A DNA stretch of 64,000 bases from Candidatus Aminicenantota bacterium (GCA_026393835.1 JAPKZK010000023.1:1-64000), one strand, 5' to 3'; counted from the first letter of the stretch, positions 7,315 through 15,895 are shown. Notes: generated by a model from the letters alone, not told the origin. A program made the numbers and translations.

Positions 7315-9075
7315 ATGACAGATTTAAAATTCAAAAATTTTTTAAGCAAAGATGGTATTGCCCATGTTGATGCGCCGCAGTGGTTTAAAAAACGCATCGA
7401 TATCCGTAAGGCGTTTCCACTGCCTTACCGGGAGACGCCGGATACCCTGGCGGCAATCGTATCGGATGCCATCACAAAGGTGGATAATTTAAAACATCAA
7501 AAGGGCGGCCCATCCTTACTGGGCGATGGTCCTTTCGACCCGCGGGGTCCACGATACCAGGAGGCCCAAAAAGCCCAACTGGCGCCCCACATGCAGGGTT
7601 TAGCAGAAACCATCGATCAATCGGTGGCGCTTTTCAAGGGGCTGTCCAACTGGAACCATCCCCTGGTGATGCCCAATGTGATCCCCCCCGCCAATATCGC
7701 TTCCATGACCGCGGCCATGTTGACCGAGGTATTCAGCCCCAATATCATCGAGGGTGAATATTCCTGGAATGTGGAATTAGCCGAACTGGAATCCACGGCC
7801 ATGTTGGCCCGTTTACTGGGCTGGGACCCGGGAATCGCGGGCGGATTATATACTTTCGGCGGTTCCGGTTGCTATTTCTACGGCTTGAAATACGCCCTGA
7901 CCCGCGTCCTGGGAAAAGAGTCCCGTTTAACAGGCATCCGCACCGACGGCAAAGTACTGGTCTCACAGCAGGGCCATTATTGCAAAATGAATTCCACCGA
8001 CTGGACCGGCCTGGGGATGAATAACATTATCAATATCGAAACTGACCCTGATGCCAACTGTATGGATATCGAGTGCCTGGAAGAAGTGATGGAGGAACTT
8101 AATAAAGCGGGAACCCCCATTATCTCCATCATTTGCACCATGGGGTCCACCGATGCGTTTGCCGTGGACCCGGTAAAAAAAGTGCGGGAATTGATCGAGA
8201 AATATCCCAACCCGCCCGGTTTTGGTCGGCCCTTTCTCTATTGCGATGCCGTCATCGGTTGGGCCTGGCTTTGCTTTAAGTCCTATGACTTTGAAGAAAA
8301 CCCCATGCAATTTCGCCCCCAGGTATTAGATGCCATCAAAACCAACATGGAAGCCATTAAACAGATGGAGTATGCCGACGCCGTGGGCTGCGATTTCCAT
8401 AAAGTGGGGTGGTCGCCCTATAATTGCAGTCTCTTTATGGTGAAAGATATCGGCGAGTATCAGCGGTTGATGTCCCGCCCCGGTTCCGATTACCTGCAAG
8501 AGCGTACTTCATATAATCCCGGCAACTACACCCTGGAAGTATCCCGTTCCGGCGCCTATGCCATGGCCGGATGGGCCACCCTGAAATATTTCGGTCATGA
8601 AGGGTTCCAGGCCGTACTGGGCGGCATATTGGAAGTCCAGCAAGAATTGCGAGAACGTATCCAACAGGAAGCGGACATGGTGTGCGTTAACCCGGATGAC
8701 AATGGTTTTGTCACTCTCTTTCGCATCTACCCCAGCGACGTTAATGCTTCTGTCCAGTACGCGAAAGAATTGAGTTGGTCCGACTGCCAGGACGAATTGA
8801 TGAAACACAACCGTCTCCAGGAAAAAGTAGCGGACACATTGTGGGATTGGTACAAGGAGGGCAGGGTGATCGACGGTTGTCACCTCACCTATACCAGTTT
8901 AAGTACAGGGTTCAGGCCCACCGAATACAATCGTGATGAAAGTGATCCCGATGCCATGATCTATGGGCTTAAATCGTTTCCCATGAACGTATTTATCGAC
9001 GCCGATTCCATGGATACGCTGGTTAAAGTGGTCAAGGCAGCCAGGGATGAAGTAATCAAAGAAGGTTGGCTGTAA
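7315..9075 (+). CDS. Group II PLP-dependent decarboxylase (glutamate/tyrosine decarboxylase-like)
   Basis: A 586-residue protein, longer than the ~480-residue core of the family. It carries LYTFGGSGCYFYGLKYAL (phosphate loop region), the FLYCDAVIGW aspartate, and GCDFHKVGWSPYNC with the PLP lysine (K363). Cofactor chemistry matches the gene at 1867, but the two are clearly different subfamilies. ATGs at 7285 and 7303 are in frame; 7315 is chosen because GGAGGA ends 4 bases before it. It is the second gene of a probable pepD-decarboxylase operon and ends in a strong terminator. The substrate is unknown. Decarboxylation can consume a proton and yield an exportable amine, but no dedicated antiporter is adjacent. 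Confidence 0.88.
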   Translation: MTDLKFKNFLSKDGIAHVDAPQWFKKRIDIRKAFPLPYRETPDTLAAIVSDAITKVDNLKHQKGGPSLLGDGPFDPRGPRYQEAQKAQLAPHMQGLAETIDQSVALFKGLSNWNHPLVMPNVIPPANIASMTAAMLTEVFSPNIIEGEYSWNVELAELESTAMLARLLGWDPGIAGGLYTFGGSGCYFYGLKYALTRVLGKESRLTGIRTDGKVLVSQQGHYCKMNSTDWTGLGMNNIINIETDPDANCMDIECLEEVMEELNKAGTPIISIICTMGSTDAFAVDPVKKVRELIEKYPNPPGFGRPFLYCDAVIGWAWLCFKSYDFEENPMQFRPQVLDAIKTNMEAIKQMEYADAVGCDFHKVGWSPYNCSLFMVKDIGEYQRLMSRPGSDYLQERTSYNPGNYTLEVSRSGAYAMAGWATLKYFGHEGFQAVLGGILEVQQELRERIQQEADMVCVNPDDNGFVTLFRIYPSDVNASVQYAKELSWSDCQDELMKHNRLQEKVADTLWDWYKEGRVIDGCHLTYTSLSTGFRPTEYNRDESDPDAMIYGLKSFPMNVFIDADSMDTLVKVVKAARDEVIKEGWL

Positions 9076-9086
9076 TAGTAAAAAGT

Positions 9087-9120
9087 GGGCAGGCGAAAAA
9101 ACTTCGCCTGCCCTTGTTTC
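9087..9120 (+). terminator. Terminator between convergent decarboxylase and C25 protease genes
   Basis: A perfect 11-bp stem (GGGCAGGCGAA with TTCGCCTGCCC, 9087-9113), 5-nt loop, followed by TTGTTTCCC. Its position between convergent genes may serve both. Confidence 0.8.
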
Positions 9121-9147
9121 CCCTCACGTTCCGCTTTCCTCTCTTCC

Positions 9148-12100
9148 CTATAATTTAAAAATAAACCCGGCATGAAACGTGTAAAATTGCGGGTCTACTT
9201 CCTTAGCCAGGATGTGATGATAGTTTGCCCCCAACTCAAAAACCAGGTTTGGTGGATTTAATGTCTTATCGAAACCGGCGCCCACATTATAGCCGGGTTT
9301 TGCCGGGCCGATTTTGGGGATGTACATCCCAAAACCGCCATTTACGTAAGGTCTCAGGCGAGTGGTGGATAATTCCAATTTCAGGTTTGCCGATAGGTTC
9401 CACCAATAAGTGTTGCCGATGGGTGCGTAACCAGGTTTGAGTCTAAAGTGATTAAAGCCCACCAGGGCGACCGCTGAAAACTGCGGGCTGAAATGGTAAC
9501 CCATATCCGCTGCAAACATATAACTGCCTTTGAAGATGCGACTGAGATTTTTGATAGGCAAGGTGAAGCCGGCGTGTAAGCTCAGATTGAACTTATGCTG
9601 AGGGGTATGATCAATATCAATAGGTTGTCTTTTAAATATGTAATCTAAACCACCTACCACCTTACCATCCGACTCTTCCGTTATTCTCATAGTAAATGGG
9701 GTTTCCGGTTTGATTCTATAATCAGTAACTACTGCAATGTTCAAAGATATTTTTTCTTTCTTATCACATTGCAGTCCCCGCAAAATCGTAAAACTATTTT
9801 CATTTTCGATTATAGTCGAAGAGTCGACATCCACCTGCCACATATTCCCTGTACGACCTTTAATTAATTTAATATGCCGGTCATCGTTGGTCCTTTCGAT
9901 TATAACGTTACCAGGGATTAATAGTTTTAAATTAATATTTGGCGGGGCATCTATTACCCTAACGGTCAAAGATCTTTTTGCACTATTTGTGGTCGGATTA
10001 AGAAAAAATTCTGTTGTGAACGGTTTAAAGTCTTTGAAAAATTTCATTGAATCGACTATCGTTACATTCTTTTGAGCTACGTTATTATCATAACATGGGT
10101 TATGAACAGAAATCGGGTCTGACGGACATTCGATAGTAGCAAAAAGGCAGCGATGACCGATTGCTGGACCGGTAGGAATCCAGTTGATACATGGAGCAGT
10201 TACTTCTCCGCCGTGGGGAATTACTGCTACCGATGATGACCCAATGTAGTCCCATCCTGAAGGCCACGAAATATTAGTAGAAGGATCAGCCCAATATACT
10301 TTTACAGTTACGTTATTAGCGTCTGCGCATCCAAAATTTCTCACTCGAACATATATGCGGTTTTGATCTCTAAATTCTGGATTTTCGTGTGTAATAAAAG
10401 GAGAGGGCGTTTGCCATCCGCCGGCAGGTGAATCGACTGCAATATCCGGCGATGTCCAACATTCTCCCTGAGCCGGAATACTTCCATCATCAATGTTGCT
10501 GGTTTTAATCCAGATATCGTTTTTGAGTCTTAGCAGTGTCGAAGGATCACCCATAAGATTCAGGCCATAAGTTATCCACCGGTAATTCCCGTCGTTTGAT
10601 CCGTTGAACGTTTCCTTGGAATCCTGGAGAGCCTTTCCCAATCGCGGGATTTCCTCGAATATCAACGAATGGTAAAATTCCAATTCAAAATCATGAGAAG
10701 GTCCACTGGCATCTCCGCTGTCGTAATACCAACCGTATCGTGAATTACCGATAAAAGCAAAAGCGCCATGAGGAGTATAGAGAAAATGTTCTCCGATGCA
10801 ATCCGATTGGTCAAATGCATTGGTCCAACAAGCCCATGTATAAATCAATGAGTATTCTGTATTGGTCAGGCTGTCTACATCTGTGGAATTAATCATACCA
10901 AAACTGTCTGTATTTCCATGACCACATGAGTTTCCGACCCTTTGCCCGGCATTGAGGGCGCTAATAACCAGGGGAGCAGTTCCTCCTAAATTTTCGTATA
11001 CTTTTGTAATATTAAGATTAAGCGAAGCCGGCAGTTCCTGTGCCTGGGTATCATCTATGTAATTCCCTCCAAAAGTAATTGGACTCAAATTCGTCGCAAA
11101 AAACAACCAATCACAGCGATAGGTGCTCAAGTTGTTTTGTTCATAATTTGTAATTTTATTACAAAAGTTATTGGCTTCGGAGCTACTATTCACCGGGGCG
11201 CGACCGACATAGACTTCAGGAAACAGGTCTGCTTCATCTCCGGCAGAGCCCAGCCTTTCTCCATATTTGAGGTTGTTATTAGTATCCCAGTTTCCGTCAA
11301 GTCCGGCAAAATAAATATCTGCCGGGATATACTCACCGCCATTAACTTCGCAATATAAATTTCGGTGTGGAATTATATCCACATCCCCTCCCAGCAGCAC
11401 ATAATCGATACCCCATATGATGTATGCGTCTATTATAAAATTACGCAATTTTTCTGCAGAATCAGTTCCTGAATAATCCGATAAAATCGTGGAAATGTCG
11501 TACACAATGGTGCGAATTCCTCTCCAATTTGTACGCCAATCAGCATATGACTGGAAAGTCGGGATTAAAGCTGAGTTTGTAACGATGACCATATCCCAGT
11601 CACCGGCAGCTAACATGGAAGGCACGGGTTCTTTTTTTTGTTCTACTTTTTTGTAATAGTCGATCGCTTCGGGATTATCGATCATCAATTTAACCTTCTC
11701 GAAATCCAGATCCTTTACCCTTAAAAGAGATTTACTTATTATTTCCTTTTTGAGCGCAATTTCAAGGATAATCTTAAGGCTGCTGTAATAAAAAAGCGAT
11801 TTTTTAGCGGCTACGTATTTAAGAGGTATGAACTCGATAAGTACGATGTTGAATCCCCTGAAAGTCTGGTAAAAGGGTTTGGAATAGATCGATTCCGGGA
11901 AAGGGCGTTCAGATTGATAAATTTTAGGATTCGGCGCCGTATATTTAAAGATTTTTTCATTTGTTGGAATTGGCACCTGTGCAGGCTCGATGACTATTTC
12001 CCCACCAACCTGGATTTCTTTGCCGGTTTCTACTTTAACAGATTTAATCTCGTATCCGGGGGGAAGTAAAATTCGAGCAGTTTTATGAGGTAGAAACGGT

Positions 12101-12336
12101 TCACCCGGCTCTCCATAGTTATACGCATTCTCCACTCGAATACGATCGTAAACAACCATTTTCTCTCCCTTTTCGTCACTGGCCAATTTTATTTTTTCGA
12201 CCTTCGGAGCTTGAATCCTGTAATTCACAACAATTTCCTTGTCCTGTCCGAAAACGAAGCTGCCAACGAACGAAAAAAGAAAAATAAAAATGACACAAAT
12301 ACTTACTTGCTTTTTTTGAAACTTAAAGTCTTTCAT
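9148..12336 (-). CDS. Gingipain-type cysteine protease (peptidase C25) with C-terminal outer-membrane barrel-like domain
   Basis: A 1062-residue exported protein. Residues 1-30 form a signal peptide ending near FVFG-Q. Residues ~35-200 resemble the gingipain propeptide. Residues ~245-600 are the C25 caspase-like domain with a catalytic His in SCGHGNTDSFG (H473) and a catalytic Cys in YTWACWTNAFD (C503). A CARDB/Ig-like segment follows (~620-760). The last ~145 residues are alternating amphipathic strands (MGYHFSPQFSAVALVGF, YVNGGFGMYIP, FYTFHAGFIFKL), resembling a small OmpA-type barrel. No type IX sorting domain was recognised, so the barrel may anchor the protease in the outer membrane. The ATG has AAGGAG upstream. 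It probably acts on extracellular protein or in maturation of exported peptides. Confidence 0.85.
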   Translation of the reverse strand: MKDFKFQKKQVSICVIFIFLFSFVGSFVFGQDKEIVVNYRIQAPKVEKIKLASDEKGEKMVVYDRIRVENAYNYGEPGEPFLPHKTARILLPPGYEIKSVKVETGKEIQVGGEIVIEPAQVPIPTNEKIFKYTAPNPKIYQSERPFPESIYSKPFYQTFRGFNIVLIEFIPLKYVAAKKSLFYYSSLKIILEIALKKEIISKSLLRVKDLDFEKVKLMIDNPEAIDYYKKVEQKKEPVPSMLAAGDWDMVIVTNSALIPTFQSYADWRTNWRGIRTIVYDISTILSDYSGTDSAEKLRNFIIDAYIIWGIDYVLLGGDVDIIPHRNLYCEVNGGEYIPADIYFAGLDGNWDTNNNLKYGERLGSAGDEADLFPEVYVGRAPVNSSSEANNFCNKITNYEQNNLSTYRCDWLFFATNLSPITFGGNYIDDTQAQELPASLNLNITKVYENLGGTAPLVISALNAGQRVGNSCGHGNTDSFGMINSTDVDSLTNTEYSLIYTWACWTNAFDQSDCIGEHFLYTPHGAFAFIGNSRYGWYYDSGDASGPSHDFELEFYHSLIFEEIPRLGKALQDSKETFNGSNDGNYRWITYGLNLMGDPSTLLRLKNDIWIKTSNIDDGSIPAQGECWTSPDIAVDSPAGGWQTPSPFITHENPEFRDQNRIYVRVRNFGCADANNVTVKVYWADPSTNISWPSGWDYIGSSSVAVIPHGGEVTAPCINWIPTGPAIGHRCLFATIECPSDPISVHNPCYDNNVAQKNVTIVDSMKFFKDFKPFTTEFFLNPTTNSAKRSLTVRVIDAPPNINLKLLIPGNVIIERTNDDRHIKLIKGRTGNMWQVDVDSSTIIENENSFTILRGLQCDKKEKISLNIAVVTDYRIKPETPFTMRITEESDGKVVGGLDYIFKRQPIDIDHTPQHKFNLSLHAGFTLPIKNLSRIFKGSYMFAADMGYHFSPQFSAVALVGFNHFRLKPGYAPIGNTYWWNLSANLKLELSTTRLRPYVNGGFGMYIPKIGPAKPGYNVGAGFDKTLNPPNLVFELGANYHHILAKEVDPQFYTFHAGFIFKL

Positions 12337-12416
12337 AGTGTTCTCCTTATTTTTAATTTTTGAATCATGGTTCTCATTTCTATTTTTTCAATACATGAGA
12401 TAGATTCATCTCAGCA

Positions 12417-12747
12417 TGATAGTATAATCCCCAGCTTTTTGTTCAATCTTTATAAAGATTGACATCTTTTTTTTGAAACGCTTGATTATAGAGGATATAA
12501 AAATGTCAATCTTTATAAAGATTGACATTTCCCCTTTGCCCGGTATAAAAAGCAAGCCCACGGAACACACGGAAAATACAGAAAGGGAAAAATAAATCCG
12601 AAATCGCGACACGTGAAATCCGAAACAAATCCAAATGACCAAAAAGCAAATGACCGAAACTGCGAATCAGGATTCAGGGGGCAGGGAACAATATTCCGTA
12701 GGGGCGGGCCCCCGTGTCCGCCCGGCTTTCGTTTTGAATTTTATTTA
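12417..12747. repeat. Long direct repeat, copy A (fills most of the 12.34-12.83 kb gap)
   Basis: The stretch from GATAGTATAATCCCC to GTCCGCCCGGCTTTCGTTTT recurs at 13859-14208 with high identity. It contains a 20-bp palindrome (12443-12462), a 30-bp perfect palindrome (12501-12530) and a GTAGGGGCGGGCCCCCG block. Short frames of the type MSIFIKID arise from the palindrome and are not considered genes. Confidence 0.85.
12501..12530. repeat. 30-bp perfect palindrome
   Basis: AAATGTCAATCTTTA is followed immediately by its reverse complement. The inner part (TCAATCTTTATAAAGATTGA) also occurs alone at 12443-12462. It could be an operator or a mobile-element end. Confidence 0.8.
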
Positions 12748-12833
12748 AAGGAATCCGGGACAGGCCGATTACGCACACGAAGGAGTGATTGAAAAATGAA
12801 TAAGATTATATTATTCTTAAAGCCGGAGGCAAA

Positions 12834-13127
12834 ATGGATATCGCATTTAATGTGGAAATAGTAAAAAAAGGCAAATGGTACATTGCACGTGCCCCGGAAT
12901 TGGATTTCGTCACCCAGGGTACAACAGCGGAGGAAGCAAGAAAAAACATCATCGAATTGGTGGAAATCCAATTTGAAGAAATGCGAGAGATGGGTTCCCT
13001 TGAAAACTACCTGGAAGAATGTGGAAAGGGGACAGGCAAAAAAATTTCGTCTGTCACTTTCCGCCTTCCGACCCTTAAAAAAAAGCCTGTTGCGTTCAGG
13101 CAACAGGCTTCTTTAAATGTCAGATGA
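12834..13127 (+). CDS. HicB-family antitoxin-like protein (orphan)
   Basis: A 97-residue protein beginning MDIAFNVEIVKKGKWYIARAPELDFVTQGTTAEEARKNIIELVEIQFEE, the standard HicB core (beta strands, then 'P.L....QG.T.EEA..N..E'). An SD-like GGAGG lies just upstream. No hicA is seen upstream or downstream. The C-terminal ~35 residues are unlike the family: they run through a copy of the dispersed GGGGACAGGCAAAA motif (13027-13045) and then through a terminator hairpin (13083-13110), so the original 3' end was probably replaced. It lies between the two long direct repeats. Confidence 0.65.
   Translation: MDIAFNVEIVKKGKWYIARAPELDFVTQGTTAEEARKNIIELVEIQFEEMREMGSLENYLEECGKGTGKKISSVTFRLPTLKKKPVAFRQQASLNVR
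13083..13114 (+). terminator. Terminator hairpin inside the 3' end of the HicB-like frame
   Basis: A perfect 11-bp stem, AAGCCTGTTGC (13083-13093) with GCAACAGGCTT (13100-13110), 6-nt loop, followed by CTTTAAA and preceded by an A-run, so it could act in both directions. Confidence 0.7.
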
Positions 13128-13190
13128 TGCAAACGGTAATTGGATAATTACCAGGTTTCCGTTTTCATCACCTGATTGTTTTTTTTGCTT

Positions 13191-13658
13191 CTAAAGTTGG
13201 TTATAAATGTAGGTGAAGGTATGGTCTGCGAAACATGCCCAAACTCGGCGGCATGGCTCATTTGGTTTTTTGTAAAAATCGTTCACTCCCGGGAAATACC
13301 AGGTGGACCAACTACCATTGATCCATTTGATTTTGTAAGCGATAATATCCCTTTTCCAATGTATCACGTCCCGGTTTAAATCCAAGCAGTATTTAACCCA
13401 GTCGACAGCCAAATTTTGGTCGGTGTCCCTGATCGGACCATAGGTGACCTCAGTTCCTATCCCTTGCCAGGGGTCTTTACAATTACATGGGTCAGACCCT
13501 TTCTCTTTCTGTGTGTCAGACACTTCCTGGGGTTCAGATACTTTCTGGAGTTCAGACAATTTCTGGGGGGCAGACATTTTCTGGGTGTAAGACTGTGCAC
13601 ACAAAATCAAAACAACCCCTACAACAAACAACAAAATCAAAAAACTCTTCTTTTTCAT
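13191..13658 (-). CDS. Small exported protein with a repeat-derived QK-S-E linker
   Basis: A 155-residue protein I do not recognise. Residues 1-25 are a hydrophobic signal sequence (MKKKSFLILLFVVGVVLILC). Residues ~26-55 are a low-complexity segment (SAPQKLSELQKVSEPQEVSD) encoded by the 18-bp array at 13483-13590. The rest is a compact domain with four Cys and many aromatics (CNCKDPWQGIG, WVKYCLDLNRDVIHWKRDI, RRVWACF) that could form disulfides outside the cytoplasm. The ATG at 13658 follows AAGGAG at a spacing of 12; an in-frame GTG 9 bases earlier is an alternative. It is isolated between the long direct repeats, suggesting an accessory cassette. Confidence 0.6.
   Translation of the reverse strand: MKKKSFLILLFVVGVVLILCAQSYTQKMSAPQKLSELQKVSEPQEVSDTQKEKGSDPCNCKDPWQGIGTEVTYGPIRDTDQNLAVDWVKYCLDLNRDVIHWKRDIIAYKIKWINGSWSTWYFPGVNDFYKKPNEPCRRVWACFADHTFTYIYNQL
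13483..13590. repeat. 18-bp tandem array (TTTCTGGGG-TTCAGACA type) inside a coding region
   Basis: About five imperfect units of TTTCTGGGGTTCAGACAC in succession. A related shorter array occurs at 5526-5582, sharing the leader TTACAATTAC-TGGGTCAGAC. Here the array is read in frame by the exported protein gene on the minus strand. Confidence 0.75.
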
Positions 13659-13858
13659 GATACTCACTTTCTCCTTTTTATTGGTTTATATTTTTATTAA
13701 CACTCTTTTTAATTTCTAATCTATCCTGACTTTTGTCCACGCACAACCATTTTCCTACATCTGCCGTACTTTAATGCGGCATCCAATTCTAAACACCATT
13801 TATTCCTCCTTACTTCAATTTCCGGGTAGAGACGTTGCGCGCAACGCCTCTACAACTA

Positions 13859-14208
13859 AATGATAGTATAATCCCCGGATTTTTGTTCAATCTTTATAAA
13901 AGTTGACATCTTTTTTTTGAAACCCTTGATTATCGAGGATATAAAAATGTCAATCTTTATAAAGATTGACATTTCCCCTTTGCCCAATATAAAAAACAAG
14001 CCCACGTTATCAGCGAACACACGAAAAGGCGAATACACGGAGAGAAAAATAAATCCGAAATCCGAAATCGCGACACGTGAAATTCGAAACAAATCCAAAT
14101 GACCAAAAAGCAAATGACCGAAACTGCGAATCAGGATTCAGGGGGCAGGGAACAATATTCCGTAGGGGCGGGCCCCCGTGTCCGCCCGGCTTTCGTTTTG
14201 ATTTTTAT
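13859..14208. repeat. Long direct repeat, copy B
   Basis: Near-identical to 12417-12747, including the 30-bp palindrome at 13945-13974 and the GTAGGGGCGGGCCCCCG block. It is slightly longer because of an extra segment near 14000-14060. Its right part (14050-14101) is imperfectly complementary to 14208-14264, so a long foldback is possible. Confidence 0.85.
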
Positions 14209-14304
14209 TCATTTGAATTTTGAATTTGTTTCGAATTTCGTGCTTCGTGAGGCGTGCTTCGGATTTATTATCATATTTGGCCGCCTTACGGGTCAACCAG
14301 GGTA

Positions 14305-14523
14305 TTCTTACGAGATTTTTTGCCGTTCTTACGGCTTTTTTCACTGTTCTTACGCGGTGGGAAGATCGTTTTCAGTGGTGGGAAGATCGTTTTCAATGGT
14401 GGGCACGGCGTTTTATATGGTGGGAAGATCATTTTCAGCGGTGGGCAGACCGTTTTACATGGTGGGAAGATCGTTTTGTATGGTGGGAAGAGCGTTTTCA
14501 GTGGTGGGCACATCGTTTTATTA
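14305..14523. repeat. 21-bp minisatellite (two sub-arrays)
   Basis: Three units starting TTCTTACG at 14305, 14326 and 14347 are followed by eight units starting GGTGGG from 14356 at exact 21-bp steps (consensus GGTGGGAAGATCGTTTTCAG plus one base). In one plus frame it reads as a seven-residue repeat WWEDRFQ. The array lies in the 1.0-kb gap between the exported protein and acpS. I see no ribosome binding site that would make it a convincing gene. Confidence 0.85.
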
Positions 14524-14696
14524 GTGAAGAATGGCAGGAAATAAAGATTTTTTCAGGGGAACAGCAGACATATCTTAGATGCGGAGAGGAATAACTATAA
14601 TAAGAACAAAAAATATTCCGATTTCCAAACTCAAATCTCGCAATTTCATACTATTTGCATTATAATACCACCTGACAAGGAGGTCGCTTAAACAAA

Positions 14697-15068
14697 ATGA
14701 TCAAAGGAACCGGAATCGACATCATCGATATCCCCAGGATAAAAAAGAAAACAACCGAAGACCCCCGCTTTATTGAAAAACTCTTCACCGAAACCGAAAT
14801 AGCCTACTGCGAATCCAAATACCGCAAAGAAATCCACTACGCGGCCCGATTCGCCGCTAAAGAAGCTTTCTTTAAAGCCATGGGCACCGGCTGGCGCAAC
14901 GGTATGAAATGGACCGATATCTCCATCGAAAACGATGACCTGGGAAAACCGGATATCAAACTGCAAGGAAAAACCCTGGAAAATTTCAAAGAAAAAAACT
15001 TTGAGAACATCCACCTCTCCATTTCCCATACCAGGGAATACGCCGTCGCCTTTGTGATTATAGAGTAA
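14697..15068 (+). CDS. acpS: Holo-[acyl-carrier-protein] synthase
   Basis: A 123-residue cytosolic enzyme that transfers the 4'-phosphopantetheine arm of CoA to the serine of acyl carrier protein. Family motifs are complete: GTGIDIIDIPRI at the N-terminus (Mg-binding Asp), FTETEIAYC, RFAAKEAFFKAMGTG (Mg-binding Glu and CoA-binding Lys), and ISHTREYAVAFV at the C-terminus. Length is typical. AAGGAGGT lies 12 bases upstream of the ATG, and a TATAAT at 14661-14666 is a possible -10 box with a poor -35. The gene stands alone and is followed by a hairpin. Confidence 0.95.
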   Translation: MIKGTGIDIIDIPRIKKKTTEDPRFIEKLFTETEIAYCESKYRKEIHYAARFAAKEAFFKAMGTGWRNGMKWTDISIENDDLGKPDIKLQGKTLENFKEKNFENIHLSISHTREYAVAFVIIE

Positions 15069-15081
15069 ATGCCTCCGGCGG

Positions 15082-15111
15082 CCAGGCCCCTTTTTGAAAA
15101 AAGGGGCCTGG
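15082..15111 (+). terminator. Hairpin of the dispersed GCC-GGC family after acpS
   Basis: CCAGGCCCCTTTTT (15082-15095) pairs with 15098-15111. The surrounding GCCTCCGGCGG...CCACCAAAAACTTTTG context recurs around the hairpins at 39422, 40781 and 41287, so this is a family of intergenic stem-loops that can terminate transcription in either direction. Confidence 0.7.
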
Positions 15112-15142
15112 ACCACCAAAAACTTTTGCTTATGAAACTGCC

Positions 15143-15397
15143 CTAACCGGTTTGCAGTTTTTTTGCACGTCCGGTTGAACGAGTTGTCAGGTTAACGGAT
15201 CTTTGTGCGAGATTTATTAAGTAACGAAGGGCCTCATTCACAGATTCTTCTGTAGGGAAAACTTTTGCCACATCAGGACTGAGGAGCACCAAATTGGTGC
15301 TTTTTTGGTAAGACTCAAAATACTTACCACGGATACCCTGACCAAGGTCCTCTCGCCTGTACTCCGCGCGCAGTTCATCAGATTTAACCTTTTTCAT
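15143..15397 (-). CDS. Antitoxin partner of BrnT-family toxin
   Basis: An 84-residue basic protein (MKKVKSDELRAEYRREDLGQGIRGKYFESYQ...NLVLLSPDVAKVFPTEESVNEALRYLINLA). This pattern is typical of the small proteins found directly after BrnT toxins in many genomes. Its start overlaps the toxin end by 14 bases, so the two are translationally coupled. It would bind and neutralise BrnT and probably repress the operon. The toxin-first order fits the brnTA arrangement. It lacks an obvious ribbon-helix-helix of classical BrnA, so the exact family is uncertain. Confidence 0.72.
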   Translation of the reverse strand: MKKVKSDELRAEYRREDLGQGIRGKYFESYQKSTNLVLLSPDVAKVFPTEESVNEALRYLINLAQRSVNLTTRSTGRAKKLQTG

Positions 15398-15656
15398 ATA
15401 TGCTCCTTTCCTTGCGGGTCAATAGACGCGCATTTATAATCCTTGTTCGCTCTCCACGTTCCGTATGGGAGACAACCAACAACCGTTTTTGCTGTGACAT
15501 GCCAAATGTAAGATATCGTTTTTCGTTCATAGAATGATCGGGGTCTTCAAAGGTAATCGCCAGGGGATCCCCGAAAACTGTCACTGCCTCTTGAAAGGGG
15601 ATATCATGCTTACGGTCATTTTCAACAGCCTTGTGCGGGTCCCATTCAAATTCCAT
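15384..15656 (-). CDS. BrnT-family (DUF497) ribonuclease toxin
   Basis: A 90-residue protein with the DUF497/BrnT signature: MEFEWDPHKAVENDRKHDIPFQEAVTVFGDP at the N-terminus, EKRYLTFGMSQQKRLLVVSHTERGERTRIINARLLTRKER at the C-terminus. BrnT has a RelE-like fold and cleaves RNA to stop translation until neutralised. The ATG at 15656 is chosen because AAGGA lies 9 bases upstream and the protein then starts as in the family; an ATG at 15665 overlaps the SD. It is first in a two-gene operon with the antitoxin at 15143. An A/T-rich inverted TAGTTTATACTA near 15745 could be an operator. Confidence 0.88.
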   Translation of the reverse strand: MEFEWDPHKAVENDRKHDIPFQEAVTVFGDPLAITFEDPDHSMNEKRYLTFGMSQQKRLLVVSHTERGERTRIINARLLTRKERSIYEKG

Positions 15657-15895
15657 TATGACCATCCTTACCGGTTGCACTTTTGCACTTAATTAGATAC
15701 TCATGCTTTTCAATTAGCTCTTTACTCACTTCGATTCGCGCCATAGTTTATACTATACATCGTTTTAAAAGAAAATGCAAGCCCCCGGCGGGCACGCAAT
15801 ACGGCGCGCGTGCACCCTATCAGGATTTGAAACGATGCCCAGTTTGTAAGGAAAACGAAAGGCCCTGCAAAGCGGGTGCGGCAGCATGCTGCTGT

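Noticed and set aside
12406..12642. Short MSIFIKID frames in the direct repeats as small genes
   Set aside because: They arise from the perfect palindrome, which encodes the same residues on both strands.
14305..14523. Possible CRISPR array
   Set aside because: The units are contiguous without unique spacers, so it is a minisatellite. The same holds for 54200-54803.
14099..14594. Overlapping frames through the 14.3-kb repeats as genes
   Set aside because: They consist of direct-repeat sequence plus minisatellite, and lack start signals and recognisable protein sequence.
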